Source: Amia ocellicauda
Taxonomy: Eukaryota > Chordata > Actinopteri > Amiiformes > Amiidae
Direction of reading: 5' to 3'
Assembly: GCF_036373705.1 (NCBI RefSeq)
Contig: NC_089866.1
Span: forward strand, 6,870,001 to 6,934,000
Length of the DNA: 64,000 bases
This document shows, piece by piece, positions 58,531 through 64,000 of this stretch. The notes under the pieces were generated by a model. The model was not told where the DNA came from. It searched no databases and worked only from the letters and a program-made list of their open reading frames with translations. Positions within the stretch are counted from its first letter, which is position 1; each line of letters begins with the position of its first letter. The position numbers and the translations under genes were made by a program.

Positions 58531-60132
58531 ATGTCCTCCGAGCTACCGTCTCCACTGCAGGCTCCCACATCCCCACAGTCGCCGGTCTCCCCCAGCTCAC
58601 TGCGCCTGCCCGACTGTGGGCGACCCCGCGACCGCTCCCCCTCCCCCATGAGGGGCTACCTGGTCCCCAGCCCCCTGCCCACACGGCGCACCCGCACCTG
58701 CTCTGCGTGAGTAGCACACAAAAACAACACGGCACGGCACTCCCAAAGTCTTTACACCATTGCTAGGTCGACTAAAATTTAAGCGCCCAGACATCAAATT
58801 ATAATGAATAATAATGATACCGTGTGTAATCTAAATGCAAATAAAATGTGTGTGTATCTATATGTATGTATGTGTATGTATGTGTATGTGTGTGTGTGTG
58901 TATGTATATATATACACTCACCTAAAGGATTATTAGGAACACCTGTTCAATTTCTCATTAATGCAATTATCTAACCAACCAATCACATGGCAGTTGCTTC
59001 AATGCATTTAGGGGTGTGGTCCTGGTCAAGACAATCTCCTGAACTCCAAACTGAATGTCTGAATGGCAAAGAAAGGTGATTTAAGCAATTTTGAGCGTGG
59101 CATGGTTGTTGGTGCCAGACGGGCCGGTCTGGGTATTTCACAATCTGCTCAGTTACTGGGATTTTCACGCACAACCATTTCTAGGGTTTACAAAGAATGG
59201 TGTGAAAAGGGAAAAACATCCAGTATGCGGCAGTCCTGTGGGCGAAAATGCCTTGTTGATGCTAGAGGTCAGAGGAGAATGGGCCGACTGATTCAAGCTG
59301 ATGGAAGAGCAACTTTGACTGAAATAACCACTCGTTACAACCGAGGTATGCAGCAAAGCATTTGTGAAGCCACAACACGTACAACCTTGAGGCGGATGGG
59401 CTACAACAGCAGAAGACCCCACCGGGTACCACTCATCTCCACTACAAATAGGAAAAAGAGGCTACAATTTGCACAAGCTCACCAAAATTGGACAGTTGAA
59501 GACTGGAAAAATGTTGCCTGGTCTGATGAGTCTCGATTTCTGTTGAGACATTCAGATGGTAGAGTCAGAATTTGGCGTAAACAGAATGAGAACATGGATC
59601 CATCATGCCTTGTTACCACTGTGCAGGCTGGTGGTGGTGGTGTAATGGTGTGGGGGATGTTTTCTTGCCCAATTGGCACTAAGGGGCCTAAAGTGTGCCA
59701 TCGTTTAAATGCCACGGCCTACCTGAGCATTGTTTCTGACCATGTCCATCCCTTTATGACCACCATGTACCCATCCTCTGATGGCTACTTCCAGCAGGAT
59801 AATGCACCATGTCACAAAGGTCGAATCATTTCAAATTGGTTTCTTGAACATGACAATGAGTTCACTGTACTAAACTGGCCCCCACAGTCACCAGATCTCA
59901 ACCCAATAGAGCATCTTTGGGATGTGGTGGAAAGGGAGCTTCGTGCCCTGGAAGTGCATCCCACAAATCTCCATCAACTGCAAGATGCTATCCTATCAAT
60001 ATGGGCCAACATTTCTAAAGAATGCTCTCAGCACCTTGTTGAATCAATGCCACGTAGAATTAAGGCAGTTCTGAAGGCGAAAGGGGGTCAAACACAGTAT
60101 TAGTATGGTGTTCCTAATAATCCTTTAGGTGA

Positions 60133-60196
<64 letters not shown>

Positions 60197-62177
60197 TGTG
60201 TATATTTATATTTATTATACACATAAGGATGTACTGAAGGCATTCTTATGTCATGGTGCTGTTCCTGCAGGACGGCCCGTGCTGCTGAGGGACCCGTGTT
60301 CAGTGGCGTGTGCAAGTGCTTCTCTCGCTCCAAAGGCCATGGCTTCATCACCCCAGCAGACGGCGGCAACGACATATTCGTCCACATCTCTGAGTAAGTG
60401 GGCGGACAGGGAGCTCCGAGGTGCTGCCGCTGAAATGTGCTCTGAGTAACCCAAGGTGGAGATTCATCCTTGTCGTTTTCTTTTCTCAAACGTTGATTTT
60501 CGTTGATTTGCTACACATTATGGAGGTCGAGGTAGAGCAGGGACTGTCATCTGCTCTTCTGAATATTCTTCAATAGTTCCTCACAGAGTAGATAAAATGT
60601 GTTCTGAAGTGACATTACATTTTTCAGGTTGTATTCATAGACTGTACGACATTTACCCAGAACTGTCTGCTGTCAACTTCAAGAGTTAGGGCATACAAGG
60701 GCAGGACCGAGATCATTTTATAAGTCTGTAGCTGATACTGTTATTTTTGCGGACTGGACATTAACCTCTCGTAGACTCGTCCTTTTTTCTGTAAAGTGGC
60801 TTAAAAGTCACACGGCCTGTTAATTAAAGGAGGTTGTCTTGGAAACAAGTGCCTGCCACTTGTAATTCGTATGGATTTAGGGCACGGATTTAAGAGCTGT
60901 GTGTTCCTGCTGACTTGATCTCTACATCTGCTGGAGCGAGGGAGGCTCTCGGATGGATCCCAGAATGTAGCCTTTTAGATTTTGTTGCTTATTTAATCTT
61001 TTCCTTTCGACCTTTATTTACATTCACATGCTGTTCCACTACCTAAAGGGCACATTGCAAATGCACAACTGTGAAATACAAAGGGCTTGCCATTGTGGAT
61101 AGGTTAGCAAATGGAGATCCTAGATGCTAAGCCTTAGGTGATGATGGGGGGGTGAAGCTTTTTTCATTTGGCAGTGCAGTAATTAATACAGTTGGGGAGA
61201 GAACAAAAAAACAGGCAGGGTTTAGAAAATCCACTGTGGGATGATATGCCCTCTTTCTGCGGCAAGGGTTGGCAGGAGTAGCCTTCCTCTGTGTGCAATG
61301 TGTGAATGACTCAATTACATCTCCTGTGTGGTCCAGAGCGTGGGGGCTTATGTCGGGCGCGGTGAGTCATTCAGACACACAGGAGGTGCGTGTATGTTGG
61401 GGGGGCTGAAGGACGAGGGCCATTGCACTCCAGCCGCTGGAACAATGCACAGAGGCGCCCACTGAGAGGTGTAAACCCCCGCTGGCGGCAGGGAGATGAG
61501 AGATTAAAGATGTTCCACTAGCGGAAGATATCTGGCTTTTTGTCTCTGTGTAACAATGCAATGCAAAAGATGTGAGGGGCTGAGCGCATCTGAATGGAGA
61601 TCTGGAAGTGGGTGGCTCACATTTGAATCAGAGGTAACTGTAGTTACAAGGGAACAGTGACAACGAGCCCAGAGGCGTTCTAAGCACTATCCGGTTATTT
61701 AAAAGAGAATAATTTATATATTGTATATACACACACAACCTTGTTTTTTCCATCTAGTCTGTATTGTCTTAATTTAACTCATACAACTTCTTCAGAGTTT
61801 GGAAGCTTATATTAAGGTGGTGGAGAAAACAAATTTAATTATTAAAAATTAAATGACTTTGCAAAATTCAGACAAACTGAGAAATACTTACACAAGAGGT
61901 ACATTGGTCTTAATTAATCAATTTAGGGAATAATTGTTATAGAGTTATTTATTTTTTTTGTACTGATTTAAAGTGTTCATCTTAAACCCCGTGCTCCGCC
62001 TCTCTTCTCCGCAGCATTGAAGGCGAGTATGTGCCCGTGGAAGGCGATGAGGTCACCTACAAGATCTGCTCCATCCCACCGAAGCTCGAGAAAGTCCAGG
62101 CGGTGGAGGTGACGATCACTCACCTCACTCCGGGGACCAAGCACGAGACGTGGTCAGGGACCGTGGTCAGCTACTAG
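58531..62177 (+). CDS. carhsp1: Calcium-regulated heat-stable protein 1 (CRHSP-24), cold-shock-domain RNA-binding protein
   Basis: Three coding exons: 58531-58706, 60271-60393 and 62015-62177. All are GT-AG; the total is 462 nt, 153 residues (human 147). The start has an optimal context (GCCACCATGT), and its exon begins at an acceptor at 58482. The N-terminus is a Pro/Ser-rich tail with the phosphorylation cluster [10 protein letters not shown] and the conserved [11 protein letters not shown]. The cold-shock domain follows, with RNP1-like SKGHGFITP and RNP2-like NDIFVHISD, then [20 protein letters not shown] and a C-terminus ending [19 protein letters not shown]. Known: CARHSP1 is a cytoplasmic phosphoprotein dephosphorylated by calcineurin that binds and stabilises mRNAs such as TNF. 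The paralogue CSDC2 is excluded by ADGGNDIF and by [12 protein letters not shown]. An intact DD36E transposon fills most of coding intron 1. Confidence 0.96.
58852..58914. repeat. (TATG)n/(TG)n/(TA)n microsatellite
   Basis: A mixed simple repeat directly left of transposon copy 2; its last TA serves as the insertion target. Confidence 0.9.
58915..60135 (+). mobile_element. Tc1/mariner transposon, DD36E type, copy 2, in CARHSP1 intron
   Basis: The 1,221-bp element has perfect 29-bp terminal inverted repeats (58915-58943, 60107-60135) identical to copy 1. It is inserted at TA within a (TATG)n/(TA)n tract. It has the same length as copy 1 and about 99% identity outside a 35-bp block (59666-59700) that is the exact reverse complement of copy 1's 1436-1470. 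It makes up 1,221 of the 1,564 bp of this intron, in the sense direction of CARHSP1. Confidence 0.95.
59063..60103 (+). CDS. Tc1/mariner DD36E transposase, copy 2 (with inverted internal block)
   Basis: A 346-residue open frame, collinear with copy 1. The paired-like DNA-binding region and the catalytic D (WSDESRF), D (QQDNAPCH) and E (NPIEHLW, 36 residues later) are all kept. It differs from copy 1 at about nine scattered residues. Residues 202-213 read [12 protein letters not shown] in place of [12 protein letters not shown], because the underlying 35 bp are inverted. The frame stays open by luck of the reverse strand. The block lies in the RNase H-like core between the first and second catalytic Asp, so the enzyme is probably impaired; that is inference. 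Confidence 0.92.
   Translation: MAKKGDLSNFERGMVVGARRAGLGISQSAQLLGFSRTTISRVYKEWCEKGKTSSMRQSCGRKCLVDARGQRRMGRLIQADGRATLTEITTRYNRGMQQSICEATTRTTLRRMGYNSRRPHRVPLISTTNRKKRLQFAQAHQNWTVEDWKNVAWSDESRFLLRHSDGRVRIWRKQNENMDPSCLVTTVQAGGGGVMVWGMFSCPIGTKGPKVCHRLNATAYLSIVSDHVHPFMTTMYPSSDGYFQQDNAPCHKGRIISNWFLEHDNEFTVLNWPPQSPDLNPIEHLWDVVERELRALEVHPTNLHQLQDAILSIWANISKECSQHLVESMPRRIKAVLKAKGGQTQY
60136..60193. repeat. (TA)n microsatellite
   Basis: A 58-bp pure TA run directly abutting the right end of transposon copy 2. The element therefore sits inside one TA-rich tract that continues on both sides. Confidence 0.97.
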
Positions 62178-64000
62178 AGAACCAGCCGGGTCACCCAGTC
62201 TGAAGCGCCGGCTTCATGAAGAAAATGGGGAAGAGCCTGTGGGGGGGCTCTAGCGGTTGCCTAAACATGGGTAAGTCACCCCCAGTCCTCCCCCAAGAAG
62301 ATGCTGAGCTGCTTGTGATCTTATATATCATATTTTTCCTTTTCTGGATGTTGCATTAAATACATTTTATTTTTTAATGGAATAACAACCATCAAGATCT
62401 AAAAATAATAATAATAATACCATATATATATGAGAATTACATTTTTTGTTTTTGATTTTTCAACTATAAGTGCAGAAGCACCTTGTCCTGTGTGTGGTGT
62501 TTGAAAGACTGAAGCTATGGTCTCACCAAGAGTTTATTCAAAAGGTGCCTTCTAGGATCAAAACAAATACTCACAAGATACAAAAAAAGAGAATTTACTA
62601 AAAGCATATCCATACTTTTTCTTGTTTGACGTTGAGCTGTACTGTACAACAATGTTGATATTCCAGAAACTTGTTTTTAAGCTATTGAGAAACGTCTTTC
62701 CCCCCGACCTTTCCCGTTTGCCTGTCATGTAGTGGTTCTGTGAATAATTGTTTAAAATATCTGTAGGTTTGGGAACAGTACAGAATTCCTTTAGCTTTTC
62801 CTCCATTCCTCTCGGTTGCTTTCCACGCACAGCCATCAAAAGCTGGCTGTGGTATTTGAATAAGGAAGATGACAGCGCAGAAATTATCTGCAGTAAACTA
62901 TATCTTTTAAACTCACTGCCATTTATCCTCAATGTACGGTCTTATCTGTCCGACCATAACATTTTTAATGTGTACACATGCAGAGAGAATTTTTATGAGG
63001 AGAACTCTGCCCTGTATTATGTCAGGAATACCATCTGTTCTATTTTACCTTCAAAATGTGAATATTGGAGGAGGGGGTGCTCAGATCTGTTTAAACCTCA
63101 CAAGAAAGCCAATAAGTAAAAACAAAACACTTTTCTGATATTGTAAAGCATTTTCATTTTGTAGTGTAAACATCTACAGAGTAAAACTGATTTTTCCTAA
63201 AGCAGGATAAATATCCCTCCATTCTCAGTGCAACCGAGTGGGCAAGTGTTACTAACCAAATATCTGCTGACCAGCAAATATATCGGTAGATCTGCAGATT
63301 GTATTTGCATTTTGTATTTTTGTGAAATACTTGTTAAATCTGCTTAACTTTGTGGGAAAAGATTAATGATATATTGCCTTAATGTTTTTTTTCCTTTTTG
63401 TTCAAGCAGAGTTAATACTTTGCTATTTAAAATTTAAAAACTATGAATGCAGTGAATTTCAATAAAAACCAACATGCAAAGTGAGAGTTCTTTGTCTGCA
63501 TCTGTATTCTTTGTGCTGCTGAATGTTAAATCCAGTTTAATACCCACGTATATCGATAAAGGTTAGATAGCCATTGAGGACTGTTCTCTCTGAGCAAATG
63601 AATTCATTTTCAAGCATTGTTAATAGGCATTAGTGTATTTCTTATCAAACGGCAAGCAACCATACATCAATTATATTCAAGGGTTATTCAAAATAACGAC
63701 TTTTTGTGGAGCATTAATACCAGAACAGAATGTAAAGCTTAATTTATGACATTTATTAAAAGCATTCTTATCACTCCCTCTTCAATTATATATTTTTTAA
63801 CTCCCATCCGGGAGCAGCGGGGGGAACTACAGCATTTGTGACTACCATCACTCTTGATACTCAGCCATTTAATAGAATTGGCTGAATTAAAAAACAATAC
63901 AGTTGTTTTGGACTGACAGCCAGGCTGTGACATCATTGTAAATCACCCATGAATAATTTCATATAATCAAATACAGACAGCAACATTCATGTATACTTTT
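62178..64000 (+). other. CARHSP1 3'UTR and downstream sequence
   Basis: About 1.3 kb of unique AT-rich sequence leads to AATAAA at 63461-63466, followed within 30 nt by GT-rich sequence (gtgagagttctttgtctgc). This is the likely transcript end. From there to the window edge nothing was recognised on either strand. Confidence 0.6.
63461..63466 (+). terminator. CARHSP1 polyadenylation signal AATAAA
   Basis: The canonical hexamer lies 1,284 nt after the stop codon, with a GT/T-rich downstream stretch. It is the best signal in the region; use is inferred. Confidence 0.65.

Noticed and set aside
60100-60489. 129-codon minus-strand ORF over the (TA)n tract and CARHSP1 exon 2
   Set aside because: Its length comes from the repeat (IYIYIY) and the antisense of a real exon.

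Overview
This is vertebrate nuclear DNA, most likely from a ray-finned fish. It carries seven spliced, single-copy vertebrate genes with short GT-AG exons, AT-rich introns, dinucleotide microsatellites and many fish-type DNA transposons (Tc1/mariner, hAT, piggyBac, PIF/Harbinger). I could not identify the species. Exons were assigned by reading splice sites and checking that reading phase is kept across every junction. All six multi-exon or complete genes sum to whole codons and match the family length.

Layout, left to right. Exon 1 of CLCN7 (minus; the rest lies off the left edge) with its promoter. An apparently intact DD36E Tc1/mariner element. A poorly supported candidate gene of unknown identity on the plus strand (5.1-8.2 kb). 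A PTX4-like long pentraxin (minus, 3 exons, 597 codons) with a Pro/Gln decapeptide repeat. An intergenic stretch with an internally deleted Tc1 element, a PIF/Harbinger fossil and an L1-like fragment. ECI1 (plus, 7 exons, 308 codons) with a 1.7-kb hAT element and a 970-bp piggyBac-like element in its introns. DNASE1 (minus, 8 coding exons, 284 codons), convergent with ECI1. INTS15/C7orf26 (plus, 6 coding exons, 463 codons). A second copy of the deleted Tc1 element. NAA60 (plus, 5 coding exons, 242 codons), whose last intron is an AT-AC U12-type intron. CARHSP1 (plus, 3 coding exons, 153 codons) with a probable far-upstream 5'UTR exon about 16 kb away and a second intact DD36E element in its first coding intron.

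The genes do not form a pathway. They cover a lysosomal Cl-/H+ exchanger, a secreted pentraxin, mitochondrial fatty-acid oxidation, a secreted nuclease, Integrator, Golgi N-terminal acetylation and an RNA-binding cold-shock protein. The shared theme is synteny: from memory, all except INTS15 (7p22) lie on human 16p13, and CLCN7-PTX4 keep the same order and orientation as in human.

Most notable observations: (1) the two DD36E transposons differ at about 11 bases over 1,221 bp, plus an exact 35-bp inversion inside the transposase ORF that leaves both frames open; (2) the AT-AC minor-spliceosome intron of NAA60; (3) two Tc1 copies sharing one internal deletion; (4) hAT, piggyBac and fold-back elements defined here by their target duplications or terminal inverted repeats. 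I saw no retroviral, LTR or Polinton-type element, no tRNA or rRNA gene and no CRISPR array.
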